From Nibrella saemangeumensis (GTDB lineage: Bacteria > Bacteroidota > Bacteroidia > Cytophagales > Spirosomataceae): a DNA stretch of 64,000 nucleotides. Below are positions 35,289 to 43,847 of this stretch, in pieces. The translations under genes were made by a program, and so were the position numbers. The stretch covers positions 120,011 through 184,010 of the forward strand of contig NZ_BAABHD010000027.1 in assembly GCF_039541915.1 (NCBI RefSeq). The letters are read 5' to 3'. Within the stretch, counting starts at the first letter, position 1. Each line of letters opens with the position of its first letter. The notes beneath the pieces were generated by a model. The model was not told where the DNA came from, did not search any database, and saw nothing but the letters and a program-made list of their open reading frames with translations.

Positions 35289-35670
35289 AAAGTCTGGCAA
35301 TGTCTTTGTAAATGATGAAGTGGTAATACAGAAATATCTGTAATATCACATAAATAACGATTTGAGACAAGCGCTTGTTATTAAGCGGGATGCCCGCAAA
35401 ATGTTTACCACTCACTAAGTTTCCAGCTTCAGACCTAAAGAACCCCTTCATTTAGCATTTATTCTGATTATCAAGCATTTAACAACCCTTAATAAGCTTT
35501 AAAGAGGGTTTTTACCGAATAGATTAAACCATTAAATTAATTTCATTAGTTAGCGAATGGCCGGACAGGTATACCTTTTTCGAAAAACCTCTATTTTTGT
35601 GACCGAAGTAGCCCGGCTATTCAAATAATACAATCTCATACGAGTCAGACATTATCTCAACCTTATACAT
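35289..35670. other. Intergenic region between acyl-CoA dehydrogenase and ugd
   Basis: This 382-bp AT-rich stretch separates divergent genes and shows no credible ORF or RNA gene. It contains an imperfect AACCCT/AGGGTT stem at 35484-35510 followed by three T residues, and a TATTTTTG box at 35592-35599 that fits ugd. I see no repeats of the types found elsewhere in the window. Confidence 0.6.
35592..35599 (+). promoter_or_regulatory. Candidate -7 box of the ugd-uxs operon
   Basis: TATTTTTG is an exact TAnnTTTG match 72 bases before the ugd ATG. The -33 element is not obvious. Confidence 0.5.
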
Positions 35671-37005
35671 ATGAAATTAGCAGTAGTTGGCACCGGCTAT
35701 GTAGGTCTTGTTACAGGCACCTGCTTTGCCGAAACGGGTAATCAGGTAATATGCGTCGATATTGACGAACGTAAAGTTGAAAAGCTCAACAACCGCATTA
35801 TACCGATTTACGAACCGGGTCTCGACGTCCTTTTCAATCGGAATGTAGACGAAGGCCGGCTCCGGTTTACCACCAACCTGGCTGAAGGCATAAAAGACGC
35901 CGAGGTAATCTTTCTGGCGCTGCCCACTCCTCCGGGCGAGGATGGCTCTGCCGATCTTAAATACATTCTGAAAGTGGCTGATGATTTAGGACCGCTGCTC
36001 GAAAATTACGTGGTGGTTGTCGATAAAAGCACGGTCCCGGTGGGTACCGCCGAACTGGTTCAGGATCACATCAGCCGCAATACCGACCAGGAATTTGATG
36101 TGGTATCGAATCCGGAGTTCCTGCGTGAAGGGGCCGCCGTTGAAGACTTCATGAAGCCCGACCGGGTGGTGATTGGCACCCGCTCCGAACGGGCTCAGGC
36201 AATGATGAACAAGCTGTATGCTCCATTGGTCCGGCAGGGCAACCCCATCATCTTTATGGACGAACGTTCGGCCGAAATGACCAAATATGCGGCCAACGCA
36301 TTCCTGGCGACCAAGATCACGTTCATGAACGAAATTGCCAACCTGTGCGAACTGGTGGGGGCCAACGTCGATGATATTCGCCGGGGTATTGGCACGGATA
36401 GCCGGATTGGTAAGCGTTTCCTGTTTGCGGGCATCGGCTACGGCGGTAGCTGCTTCCCCAAAGACGTACAGGCCCTGGCTAAAACAGCTAAGGACTACCA
36501 GTATGATTTCAAGGTACTGAAGTCTGTGATGGCGGTTAACAACTACCAGAAGACCAAAATGATCCCCATGATCAAGGAGCATTTTGGCGGAGAACTGCGG
36601 GGTAAGTGTTTTGCCGTTTGGGGCCTGGCCTTCAAACCGTATACCGATGACATCCGGGAAGCGCCGGCGCTGGAAAATATCCGGATTCTGCTGGAAGAAG
36701 GGGCCAAAGTAACCGTTTATGACCCCGAAGCCATGGATAACGTCCGCAACGTATTCGGCAACGCTATTCATTATGCCCATACGCAATATGCTGCCCTCGA
36801 CGATGCCGACGCGCTGCTGATTATGACCGAATGGCCGCTGTTCCGCACGCCCGACTTCGATAAAATGAATCTGCTGCTGAAAAACAAAGTCATTTTTGAC
36901 GGACGCAACGTCTATGAACTGGACCAGATGCGTGAGATAGGCTATACCTATTACAGCGTTGGTCGCGAAACTGTAAACGCTGTCGTCACTGCCCCTGTCT
37001 CATGA
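35671..37005 (+). CDS. ugd: UDP-glucose 6-dehydrogenase
   Basis: This 444-residue enzyme oxidises UDP-glucose to UDP-glucuronate with two NAD+. The N-terminal Rossmann motif is VVGTGYVGLVTGTCFAETG. Catalytic residues lie in SNPEFLREGAA and GIGYGGSCFPKD, where Cys is the thiohemiacetal nucleophile, and AFKPYTDDIREAP closes the pattern. It overlaps the next gene by ATGA, so UDP-glucuronate made here goes straight to the decarboxylase. The product sugar is used for capsule or exopolysaccharide. Confidence 0.97.
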   Translation: MKLAVVGTGYVGLVTGTCFAETGNQVICVDIDERKVEKLNNRIIPIYEPGLDVLFNRNVDEGRLRFTTNLAEGIKDAEVIFLALPTPPGEDGSADLKYILKVADDLGPLLENYVVVVDKSTVPVGTAELVQDHISRNTDQEFDVVSNPEFLREGAAVEDFMKPDRVVIGTRSERAQAMMNKLYAPLVRQGNPIIFMDERSAEMTKYAANAFLATKITFMNEIANLCELVGANVDDIRRGIGTDSRIGKRFLFAGIGYGGSCFPKDVQALAKTAKDYQYDFKVLKSVMAVNNYQKTKMIPMIKEHFGGELRGKCFAVWGLAFKPYTDDIREAPALENIRILLEEGAKVTVYDPEAMDNVRNVFGNAIHYAHTQYAALDDADALLIMTEWPLFRTPDFDKMNLLLKNKVIFDGRNVYELDQMREIGYTYYSVGRETVNAVVTAPVS

Positions 37006-37982
37006 AACGTATTCTGATTACCGGCGGAGCCGGCTTTCTGGGCTCGCACCTCTGCGACCGCTTTATCAAAGAAGGGTATCATGTCATTGCGATGGACAAC
37101 CTCATCACCGGGGACATCCGCAATATCGAACACCTGTTCCACCTGCCCAATTTTGAGTTTTACCACCACGACGTTTCCAAGTTTATTCACGTGCCGGGTG
37201 AGTTGCACTACATCCTGCACTTTGCCTCACCAGCCAGCCCCATTGACTACCTGAAGATTCCAATTCAGACGCTGAAGGTAGGTTCACTGGGTATCCATAA
37301 CTGCCTGGGACTGGCCAGGGTCAAAAGCGCACGGGTGCTGATTGCCTCCACCTCGGAAGTTTACGGTGACCCAACGGTTCATCCGCAGAACGAGGATTAC
37401 TGGGGGAATGTGAATCCGGTGGGACCGCGCGGTGTGTACGACGAGGCCAAGCGGTTCCAGGAGGCTATGACCATGGCCTACCATACCTACCACGGTCTGG
37501 AAACCCGTATCGTGCGCATCTTTAATACCTATGGTCCACGGATGCGGTTAAACGATGGCCGGGTGCTGCCGGCTTTCATCGGGCAGGCGCTCCGGGGTGA
37601 AGACCTCACGATCTTTGGTGATGGCAGCCAGACGCGTTCGTTCTGCTACGTTGATGATCTGGTGGAAGGTATTTACCGGCTGCTGCTGAGTGACTACCCC
37701 TATCCGGTCAACATCGGCAACCCGTCGGAGATCACTATCAAAGAGTTTGCCGAGGAGATTATCAGGCTGACGGGAACCACGCAGAAAGTCATTTACAAGC
37801 CGCTGCCGCAGGACGATCCCAAACAGCGTCGGCCGGACATTACCCGGGCGAAAGAACTCCTGGGCTGGGAGCCGCGGGTACCCCGTGCTGAAGGCTTACG
37901 GGTCACGTATGAGTATTTCAAAAGCCTGCCGGAAGAGGAACTTTACCGGGCGGCTTACCACCGGGAATTCGTGAAACATTAG
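37002..37982 (+). CDS. UDP-glucuronate decarboxylase (UDP-xylose synthase)
   Basis: This 326-residue extended SDR enzyme has the NAD motif ITGGAGFLGSHLC, the active-site set STSEVYGD and YDEAKRFQEAMTM (YxxxK), and RIFNTYGPRMR, typical of UXS enzymes rather than UDP-glucose epimerases. It converts UDP-glucuronate to UDP-xylose. Translational coupling to ugd (ATGA overlap) gives a complete two-step route from UDP-glucose. Xylosylated surface polymers are the likely use. No glycosyltransferase is adjacent. Confidence 0.93.
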   Translation: MKRILITGGAGFLGSHLCDRFIKEGYHVIAMDNLITGDIRNIEHLFHLPNFEFYHHDVSKFIHVPGELHYILHFASPASPIDYLKIPIQTLKVGSLGIHNCLGLARVKSARVLIASTSEVYGDPTVHPQNEDYWGNVNPVGPRGVYDEAKRFQEAMTMAYHTYHGLETRIVRIFNTYGPRMRLNDGRVLPAFIGQALRGEDLTIFGDGSQTRSFCYVDDLVEGIYRLLLSDYPYPVNIGNPSEITIKEFAEEIIRLTGTTQKVIYKPLPQDDPKQRRPDITRAKELLGWEPRVPRAEGLRVTYEYFKSLPEEELYRAAYHREFVKH

Positions 37983-38017
37983 ACAAAATCTAAGCTGGTA
38001 TTTTCGAGTATTTTTAA

Positions 38018-38104
38018 TACCTTTGTTGGGTAAATGCCTTGAGCATTACACCTTTAGCTGTCTGATAAAAACCTGCGGGCCATGTCGTGCGCAGGTTTTT
38101 TTAT
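38018..38104 (+). ncRNA. Possible small RNA: promoter box to terminator, no ORF
   Basis: After the uxs gene there is an exact TACCTTTG -7 box at 38018-38025. About 45 bases on, a hairpin AACCTGCG/CGCAGGTT (38070-38077 with 38090-38097) is followed by seven T residues. The space between has no ORF. A short transcript of about 70 bases starting near 38032 is possible. Alternatively the hairpin merely terminates ugd-uxs and the box is chance; no -33 TTG is seen. Confidence 0.35.
38066..38104 (+). terminator. Intrinsic terminator downstream of uxs
   Basis: An 8-bp stem AACCTGCG/CGCAGGTT with a 12-base loop is followed by a run of T residues. It lies about 90 bases after the uxs stop. Confidence 0.85.
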
Positions 38105-38130
38105 GCCTCAGCCGTACGGTCATGTATGGC

Positions 38131-38175
38131 ATAAAAAACTGCTTTGGAGTATGTATGTGCATACCCCAAAGCAGT
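38131..38175 (-). terminator. Intrinsic terminator of rfbC
   Basis: On the minus strand ACTGCTTTGG pairs with CCAAAGCAGT across a TATGCACATACATA-type loop and is followed by TTTTTTATG. It starts 17 bases after the rfbC stop. Confidence 0.88.
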
Positions 38176-38192
38176 GCTGATTCGTTGGTGGC

Positions 38193-38738
38193 TTAAACAG
38201 CTATATGCGGGTAAAGTGCTCGCAACGACGGCAGTATCTGATCTTTTTCCGATACAATCGGGCTATCGATCCCCCAGTCGATATTCAGATCCGGGTCATT
38301 CCAGATCAATCCGGACTCAGCGGTTTTGTTGTACACATTCGTGCACTTATAGCTGAAGATACTGTCTTCCAGCGCCACGAATCCATGCGCAAAACCTTCC
38401 GGAATATACACCATGTTGTTAATTTTAGCGTCGAGCAGGAAGGCCTCATGCTGCCCAAACGTGGGCGAATCTTCTCGCAGATCTACGGCTACATCGAGCA
38501 CCTGACCGGCAATAACCCGTACCAGTTTTCCCTGCGCGTAGGGTTCCCGTTGAAAGTGCAGTCCCCGCAAAACACCCTTTGTGGAGAAGGACTGATTGTC
38601 CTGCACAAATTCCATAGACAGCCCCAGCGAGGCAAACAAAGGTTTATTATATGATTCAAAGAAGGAGCCGCGTTCATCTTCAAACACACGCGGTATCAGT
38701 TCGATGAGTCCTTCGAGCGACGTTTGACGGACTTGCAT
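38193..38738 (-). CDS. rfbC: dTDP-4-dehydrorhamnose 3,5-epimerase
   Basis: RfbC catalyses the third step of dTDP-L-rhamnose synthesis. The 181-residue cupin protein shows RVFEDERGSFFESY, QDNQSFSTKGVLRGLHFQ (with the catalytic His in RGLHFQ), VLDVAVDLREDSPTFG and YIPEGFAHGFVAL. Length is standard. The other rhamnose genes (rfbA, B, D) are not in the window. A possible TAAATTTG box lies at 38778-38785, in the shared upstream space with pyrF. Confidence 0.96.
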   Translation of the reverse strand: MQVRQTSLEGLIELIPRVFEDERGSFFESYNKPLFASLGLSMEFVQDNQSFSTKGVLRGLHFQREPYAQGKLVRVIAGQVLDVAVDLREDSPTFGQHEAFLLDAKINNMVYIPEGFAHGFVALEDSIFSYKCTNVYNKTAESGLIWNDPDLNIDWGIDSPIVSEKDQILPSLRALYPHIAV

Positions 38739-38777
38739 GAAGCTTTTTTTACTTGAATAACAATGTGCCTAATCGGA

Positions 38778-38814
38778 CAAATTTATGAAACGCTGGGGTT
38801 AGTTCTTATTTTTG
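38778..38814. promoter_or_regulatory. Divergent -7 boxes for rfbC and pyrF
   Basis: TAAATTTG on the minus strand (38778-38785) faces rfbC. TATTTTTG on the plus strand (38807-38814) faces pyrF, 40 bases before its ATG. Both match TAnnTTTG; neither has a clear -33 TTG. Confidence 0.45.
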
Positions 38815-38853
38815 ACCGGAAAACCTTTTGTATAACCCCGGCAGTACTTGACA

Positions 38854-39669
38854 ATGACCTACGAAGAACTTTATCTTCAGATTCGCCATAAACAATCCTA
38901 CCTCTGCGTCGGCCTCGACACCGATATCCGCAAGATTCCGGCTCACCTCCAGAACGACCCCGATCCCGTTTTTGCCTTTAACCGCCAAATCATCGACGCC
39001 ACCGCCGAATTTGCCGTAGCCTATAAGCCGAATATCGCCTTCTATGAAGCACAGGGCCCCCGCGGCTGGGAGAGTCTCCGGAAAACGCTGGCGTATATAC
39101 CGAAATCCTGTTTTACCATTGCCGACGCCAAACGGGGCGACATCGGCAATACCTCCGACCTGTACGCCCGCACGTTCTTCGACCCCTCTGCCGCCGGTCT
39201 CGATTTCGACTCTATTACCGTTGCGCCCTATATGGGCCACGACTCCGTCACGCCCTTTTTGAACTACAACGGAAAGTGGGTGATTCTGCTGGCGTTGACG
39301 TCCAATCCCGGTAGCCAGGACTTTCAGGTGCAACACATTGGAAACCAGCCGCTGTTTGAGTACGTGATGCAAACCGCCCAGACCTGGGCCAGCCATGACC
39401 GGCTGATGTTTGTGGTTGGCGCTACGCAGGCAGAGCAGTTGGGACGTATCCGCCAGATAGCCCCTAACCACTTTCTGCTGGTTCCGGGCGTTGGCGCGCA
39501 GGGAGGCTCCCTGGCCGAGGTTTCCCGCTACGGCCTCAACGAACACGGCGGCCTGCTGGTCAATGCCTCCCGGAGTATTCTCTACGCATCCAGCGGCACT
39601 GACTTCGCCAGGCGCGCTGCCGGCGAAGCGCATAAGCTTCAGCGGGAAATGGCGGGCTTTTTGAGTTAA
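38854..39669 (+). CDS. pyrF: Orotidine 5'-phosphate decarboxylase (type 2)
   Basis: PyrF converts OMP to UMP in pyrimidine synthesis. From ATG 38854 the protein has 271 residues, typical of the longer type 2 branch; the TTG at 38848 adds only two residues. Motifs are LCVGLDTDIRKIP, VAYKPNIAFYEAQG and the catalytic lysine motif ADAKRGDIGNTS near residue 90, with VPGVGAQGG near the phosphate site. It lies 150 bases upstream of the DUF2851 gene and may be co-transcribed. Confidence 0.96.
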   Translation: MTYEELYLQIRHKQSYLCVGLDTDIRKIPAHLQNDPDPVFAFNRQIIDATAEFAVAYKPNIAFYEAQGPRGWESLRKTLAYIPKSCFTIADAKRGDIGNTSDLYARTFFDPSAAGLDFDSITVAPYMGHDSVTPFLNYNGKWVILLALTSNPGSQDFQVQHIGNQPLFEYVMQTAQTWASHDRLMFVVGATQAEQLGRIRQIAPNHFLLVPGVGAQGGSLAEVSRYGLNEHGGLLVNASRSILYASSGTDFARRAAGEAHKLQREMAGFLS

Positions 39670-39693
39670 GAATTATGACGGGAACGCCCGGCG

Positions 39694-39822
39694 GTTAAGA
39701 GTGATGACTTGAGAATGAAGAGGGGCAGTCTGGCTGGTATTTGGGCTGAGGGAAAGTTGTAGTAGCTGGGTTACCCAACGCTGACAAATCCGTCAAAACC
39801 AAAAACTCATCACTCCTCAATG
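39694..39822. repeat. Inverted GAGTGATGA-type arms between pyrF and DUF2851
   Basis: The left arm (39694-39724) contains GTTAAGAGTGATGACTTGAG. The right arm (39798-39820), read on the minus strand, contains TTGAGGAGTGATGAGTT. The two share GAGTGATGA and neighbouring bases and could pair across about 75 bases. The right arm ends at the DUF2851 ATG. A further partial copy, TTAAGAATTATGAC, lies at 39666-39679. The internal period is less regular than in the other arrays. Confidence 0.6.
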
Positions 39823-41136
39823 CCCGAATCTTTCCTCTATTTCCTCTGGCAGTACCAGTATTTTTCGGCATTAGGGCTGTCCACCACGGAGGGGGAGCCG
39901 GTTCAGGTGTTGCATCCGGGTTTCCGGAACCCAAACGCCGGTCCGGATTTTCTGAATGCCCGGCTGATAGTCGGTGATGTAGAGTGGGGAGGCACGGTAG
40001 AAGCTCACACAAAAACGTCGGACTGGCTGGCGCACCGGCATCAGCATGACCCGGCGTATGATAATGTCATTCTCCACCTCGTTTGGGAGAATGACCGGCC
40101 CAGGCCTCAGCAGGCTATTGCGCGAACAGACGGCACACCGATTCCAACCCTGGAGCTGAAGGACCGCACAGCTGGTGACCTCCTCCAGCGGTACCTGCAA
40201 CTGGCAGATTCGGGCGAATCGATTCCCTGCGCCGGTCAGTTTCAGACGGTACATCCCCTCCGCCGGACGGCGATGCTCGACAAAGCCCTGATGCAGCGAC
40301 TGGAACAGAAAGCAGGCCTGGTATACCAGATCTATGAAGCTACCGGCCAGGACTGGGAAGAAACCACCTACCGGCTGCTGGCTATCAATTTCGGCTTTCG
40401 CATCAATGCCGACCCCATGGAGCAGCTCAGCAGGGCCGTTCCGCTCAAGGTCATTCAGAAACACCGCAACACCCTGATTCAGGTAGAGGCCATGCTCTTT
40501 GGAACGGCGGGTATGCTCAGGAACCTTACCGAGCGTGATGAGTACACGGAAGCCCTGTTGCGCGAATACCGGTTTTTGTCGGCAAAGTATAACCTGGCCG
40601 ATAAGGAACTTCCGGGCTATATCTGGAAGTGGTCACGGCTGCGCCCTGCCAATTTTCCTACCTTACGGCTGGCTCAGATAGTGTCCCTGCTTACCCTGCA
40701 CCGGAGTTTATTCTCCGTTTTCATGGATACGACGGAAGTAGCCGATCTGCTGCGGGCCTTACAGATCCATCCCTCCGACTACTGGCGAACTCACTACCGG
40801 TTTGGCAAAGCAACCGAAAAAGCAGCGCCTATGCTGGGCTCATCCTCTGCCTCGACCCTTTTGATCAACACCGCCGTACCACTCCTGGCAGCCTACGCTC
40901 ACCACCGAAACCAGCCGCACTACATCGACCGGGCGGTAGGGCTGCTGGAGCAACTACCAGCCGAGAAAAACAACATCATTACCCGGTGGACAGAACTTGA
41001 TCTGCCAATAACGTCAGCGTTCGATTCGCAGGCGAGTCTCGAATTGTACAATGAATTCTGTCTCCCTAAAAAGTGCCTGAACTGCCAGATCGGTTTGGCG
41101 CTGGTAAGACCGGGAGGTATATTGGTAGACAAATAA
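39820..41136 (+). CDS. DUF2851 family protein
   Basis: This 438-residue cytoplasmic protein matches DUF2851 in its opening (ESFLYFLWQYQYF, HPGFRNPNAGPDFLNARLIVGDVEWGGTVEAH) and in its C-terminal CLPKKCLNCQIG motif. The GPDF and GxVExH residues resemble a nuclease-like active site in my reading, but no biochemical function is established that I know of. Length is typical. It lies behind pyrF with a repeat-rich 150-bp gap; a terminator follows at 41135-41182. Confidence 0.88.
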   Translation: MPESFLYFLWQYQYFSALGLSTTEGEPVQVLHPGFRNPNAGPDFLNARLIVGDVEWGGTVEAHTKTSDWLAHRHQHDPAYDNVILHLVWENDRPRPQQAIARTDGTPIPTLELKDRTAGDLLQRYLQLADSGESIPCAGQFQTVHPLRRTAMLDKALMQRLEQKAGLVYQIYEATGQDWEETTYRLLAINFGFRINADPMEQLSRAVPLKVIQKHRNTLIQVEAMLFGTAGMLRNLTERDEYTEALLREYRFLSAKYNLADKELPGYIWKWSRLRPANFPTLRLAQIVSLLTLHRSLFSVFMDTTEVADLLRALQIHPSDYWRTHYRFGKATEKAAPMLGSSSASTLLINTAVPLLAAYAHHRNQPHYIDRAVGLLEQLPAEKNNIITRWTELDLPITSAFDSQASLELYNEFCLPKKCLNCQIGLALVRPGGILVDK

Positions 41137-41182
41137 ACCCCCGGTGTCATGAGCCTAAGGCTGACAACTCCGGGGTTTTTCT
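41135..41182 (+). terminator. Intrinsic terminator after DUF2851
   Basis: AACCCCCGG near 41136-41144 pairs with CCGGGGTT ending at 41177, with TGTCA/TGACA continuing the stem, and T residues follow. It can also serve the convergent lipoprotein gene. Confidence 0.85.
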
Positions 41183-41195
41183 TGTTTCTGGCCTT

Positions 41196-41828
41196 TTAGC
41201 GCCCTCCAGTCAGTATTTTGTTGGTCACCTGCTGGTTGATGGTGATATAACCGGGGTAATCAACCTGCTTATTGCCGAGCGCCAGCGTCGGCTTTAGTTT
41301 AATCGTAAGTGTCGAGGGGCTGTTATCTGGAGTCCCCGCCAGGTTGCGCACAAAGTTGATGAACGCATCGCTGGTGTTGGGATCAGTAATCAACCGGTAA
41401 GCATTTGTTCTCAACCTGACCGGCACTACGGTACGTCCTCCTCCCGGCGCTACCTCGATCCGCTGGTTCAATAAGCCATTCACCAGTTCTACATCAGCCA
41501 GCAGCACCCTATACTCCAGCTGGTTGATCGCGGCCAGACGGTTATTGGGATTGGTAATTTCGAGGTTTATAAGCGCATCGACCGGAATGTTCTGCAGCAG
41601 CAGTCCAGACGCAATCCGAGGGTACTTGAGCGGATTGAAATCCTCCAGATTGCGAATATTGCGAAACTCCCGGATGTTATAGCCGGACACATAGACGCTA
41701 TCCGCCGATAAGATATTAAACTTACAATCGCCTAATGCCTTGGCTTCGGCAAGCTGTTTATTAACACTGCACTGGCTCAGCAGCAGCGGTATCGCCACCA
41801 GCACCAGTAAATACGCAATTTTTTTCAT
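41196..41828 (-). CDS. LEA14-like lipoprotein
   Basis: This 210-residue protein has a lipoprotein signal ending LLLSQC (Cys20) and a beta-sandwich segment resembling the LEA type 2 / WHy fold (IPVDALINLEITNPNNRLAAINQLEYRVLLADVELVNG). The asparagine-proline motif TNPN is typical. Such proteins sit on membranes with an unclear, often stress-related role. ATG 41828 is preferred over the in-frame start at 41837, as it begins directly with MKK. It is not clearly in an operon with the neighbouring barrel gene. Confidence 0.75.
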   Translation of the reverse strand: MKKIAYLLVLVAIPLLLSQCSVNKQLAEAKALGDCKFNILSADSVYVSGYNIREFRNIRNLEDFNPLKYPRIASGLLLQNIPVDALINLEITNPNNRLAAINQLEYRVLLADVELVNGLLNQRIEVAPGGGRTVVPVRLRTNAYRLITDPNTSDAFINFVRNLAGTPDNSPSTLTIKLKPTLALGNKQVDYPGYITINQQVTNKILTGGR

Positions 41829-41951
41829 GGTCATCATAGATTTATAAGGCTAACGGAAGGCCACAGCCCACCGTTCCGTGTTGTGTCTACAACTTAGACA
41901 GGAAACCAACTGTTTGGTTTACTACCCGGCCGGCGTTTTGAGAAAGTTGCC

Positions 41952-42629
41952 TTAAAAGCCAAAGCCGGCGGTGATTTGCCACAGACTGGTCCGGGCCGAA
42001 AAGCGCTCGTCGGTGGTACTGGTTTTTATGCCGTAAGCGGCCAGATCAGAGAAGTTGCCCTCCCGTCGCAGATCCAGCTGTAGGCCAAAAAGGCTTAGTC
42101 CTACCCCCGCCTGGTAACCAAATACCGCCTGCTTATAGGTGTCGCCAACGGGCTGATTGGTATACTGTCGAAAAGCATCTTTGAGCGTCTGGTTGTCGGA
42201 AATTCTCAGGGAAGCCATCGGGCCGGCATTTAGCCGCAACGGCCCCAGTTTCAGACCAACCAGCACCGGAATATCAAACGTTGTCATTTTTACATCCACG
42301 CGCTGGGTAGCCAGCCCCTGGCGCACCAGATCGAATGAGCCGCCTTTCGACGATAGCAGCAGTTCGGGCTGAATGTACAGCGTACTGCCCAGACGGAGGT
42401 AGGCACCGCCAACTAAGCCAGTAATCTTCGAATCATTGTTTTGAAAAAAGTCATACACCACCTGCCCCGACCACATCACCGGCATACCACCGGCATCCAG
42501 CCGGGGGGTGCGTACCTCCAGGGTATTGAGTTGGGAAAAATTGGCTCCTACTTTCAGACCGAACGCGATTTTTTTCTGGGCCAGAGCAAAGGTTGGCAGC
42601 AGGAGTACCAGTAACAGAAGACGCTTCAT
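41952..42629 (-). CDS. PorT-family outer-membrane beta-barrel protein
   Basis: This 225-residue protein has a signal peptide (MKRLLLLVLLLPTFALA) and the opening KIAFGLKVGANFSQL typical of small Bacteroidota PorT-like barrels (outer membrane beta-barrel type 2). The strands end with an aromatic C-terminal residue (ITAGFGF), as required for insertion by the Bam complex. It is a general structural or porin-like protein. I would not equate it with the T9SS component PorT on this evidence. The gene is followed by 115 bases containing no clear terminator. Confidence 0.82.
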   Translation of the reverse strand: MKRLLLLVLLLPTFALAQKKIAFGLKVGANFSQLNTLEVRTPRLDAGGMPVMWSGQVVYDFFQNNDSKITGLVGGAYLRLGSTLYIQPELLLSSKGGSFDLVRQGLATQRVDVKMTTFDIPVLVGLKLGPLRLNAGPMASLRISDNQTLKDAFRQYTNQPVGDTYKQAVFGYQAGVGLSLFGLQLDLRREGNFSDLAAYGIKTSTTDERFSARTSLWQITAGFGF

Positions 42630-42863
42630 AGATAATATGGTTAATATGAATAGACGCTGTAAAATAACGGAAGACTTCCCGAAAGCAGTCAGTTTTGTGT
42701 ATAAACGGCCCTAAGTTTTCCTGAACTGTGTGTATTTCTCCTTAATCAGGTTTAAGAAAAGCACTAGTCCGGCACCGCTTCCCATATGGCAGGAAGGCTT
42801 TTTAGCGGGCAGTTGGTTGAGCCTGAAGAGAAACAGGCATTCCAAAACAGCACTCATTAGTGC

Positions 42864-43664
42864 CTACCGAGAACTGCCTGCTGGAGCCTGTCCCCTATAC
42901 GTCCCAATAGCCTCCCGAATTCGCTGAATGCGGTTATCCGGATTCGGATGCGTACTGGCAAATTCAGTAGGCTGGCGGGAGCCGCCGGCAGCTTTCAGAA
43001 TCTCCATTACCTCAACCATCGCTTCCGGGTTGTAGCCGGCTTCGATCATCCATTTAACGCCAAGTTGGTCAGATTCAATTTCGTCGTCGCGCCCGAATTT
43101 AAGCGTTACTAGGTTGGCCGCGTAGCGGGCAATGGCGGCACTGGCACCAGGGGCGTCGGGGTTCGAAAGCGCCACGGCAGCTGCGCCCGCCAGGCCCTGC
43201 GTAAGCTGCTGCTTAGCCATCTGTTCGGCTGAGTGACGGCCTACAACGTGGGTGATTTCGTGGGCCAGCACGCCGGCCAACTGGTCTTCGGTCTTCATGC
43301 GGCTGAGCATGGCTGCGGTGATAAAGATCTGCCCGCCGGGTATGGCAAAGGCATTGACGGTGCGCGGATCGGCCAGAACATGGAAGTCGAACTGATACGG
43401 CGAATCGCGGACGCTGGACTGCCGGACGAGCTTCTGCCCTACCGCTTTCACCTGCTGCTGCACCTGCGAAGCCGGATGCAAGCCGCCAAACTGTTTGGCC
43501 ACCTGTGGGGCACTCTGGATGCCCAGCGCGATTTCCTGCTCCGGGGTCATCCGGACGTGTTGCTTCTCTCCGGTAATCGGATTTTCCTGGGTACTGGTGA
43601 AGTAGGTAAACAGCGCTACGATAGCCGCAATAATCCCAAACAAAAGCCGGGCTATGAATCTCAT
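42864..43664 (-). CDS. M48 family zinc metalloprotease
   Basis: This 266-residue protein has one N-terminal TM helix (residues 5-24) and the zinc-binding motif HEITH within AGVLAHEITHVVGRHSAEQMA, with the third ligand in the DEIESDQLGVKWM segment. NAFAIPGGQIFIT is the usual preceding strand. These M48/BepA-like peptidases act in periplasmic or membrane protein quality control. Length is normal. The stop is followed by a small GCACT/AGTGC hairpin of uncertain use. The gene diverges from dnaX. Confidence 0.93.
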   Translation of the reverse strand: MRFIARLLFGIIAAIVALFTYFTSTQENPITGEKQHVRMTPEQEIALGIQSAPQVAKQFGGLHPASQVQQQVKAVGQKLVRQSSVRDSPYQFDFHVLADPRTVNAFAIPGGQIFITAAMLSRMKTEDQLAGVLAHEITHVVGRHSAEQMAKQQLTQGLAGAAAVALSNPDAPGASAAIARYAANLVTLKFGRDDEIESDQLGVKWMIEAGYNPEAMVEVMEILKAAGGSRQPTEFASTHPNPDNRIQRIREAIGTYRGQAPAGSSR

Positions 43665-43809
43665 AAGTCGATTAGTATTAGTTGATTACCTGTTTTCATT
43701 GTTAAAACGTAAAACGTATAGGCATCATCTTAACTAAAAAGCAGCTGAATAGTCCCAGCCTGAAAGCTGGTTTTTCGGTGTCGAACCGGCCTGCTTATTC
43801 TGGGCCCGT

Positions 43810-43817
43810 TACGTTTG
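43810..43817 (+). promoter_or_regulatory. Candidate -7 box of dnaX
   Basis: TACGTTTG matches TAnnTTTG and lies 31 bases before the dnaX ATG. No -33 TTG is found at the usual distance. A short CCAGC/GCTGG stem with TTTTT at 43755-43775 lies just upstream. Confidence 0.45.
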
Positions 43818-43847
43818 AAATCCGGGGCGGAGGTGCTAACTTGCAGC

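Noticed and set aside
35986..36786. 266-codon open frame antisense to ugd
   Set aside because: It lies wholly within a clearly real gene, its translation shows no domain or signal, and such antisense frames are common in GC-rich third-position genes.
38806..39633. 275-codon open frame antisense to pyrF
   Set aside because: Shadow of the pyrF coding frame; the product is low-complexity Gly/Val/Gln-rich with no recognisable motif.
42630..42863. Possible small gene in the gap after the M48 gene (42730-42927 frame)
   Set aside because: The frame overlaps the M48 3' end, has no start context and the translation looks random.
43755..43775. Small CCAGC/GCTGG hairpin with TTTTT upstream of dnaX
   Set aside because: Only a 5-bp stem and no upstream plus-strand gene; too weak to call a terminator or attenuator.
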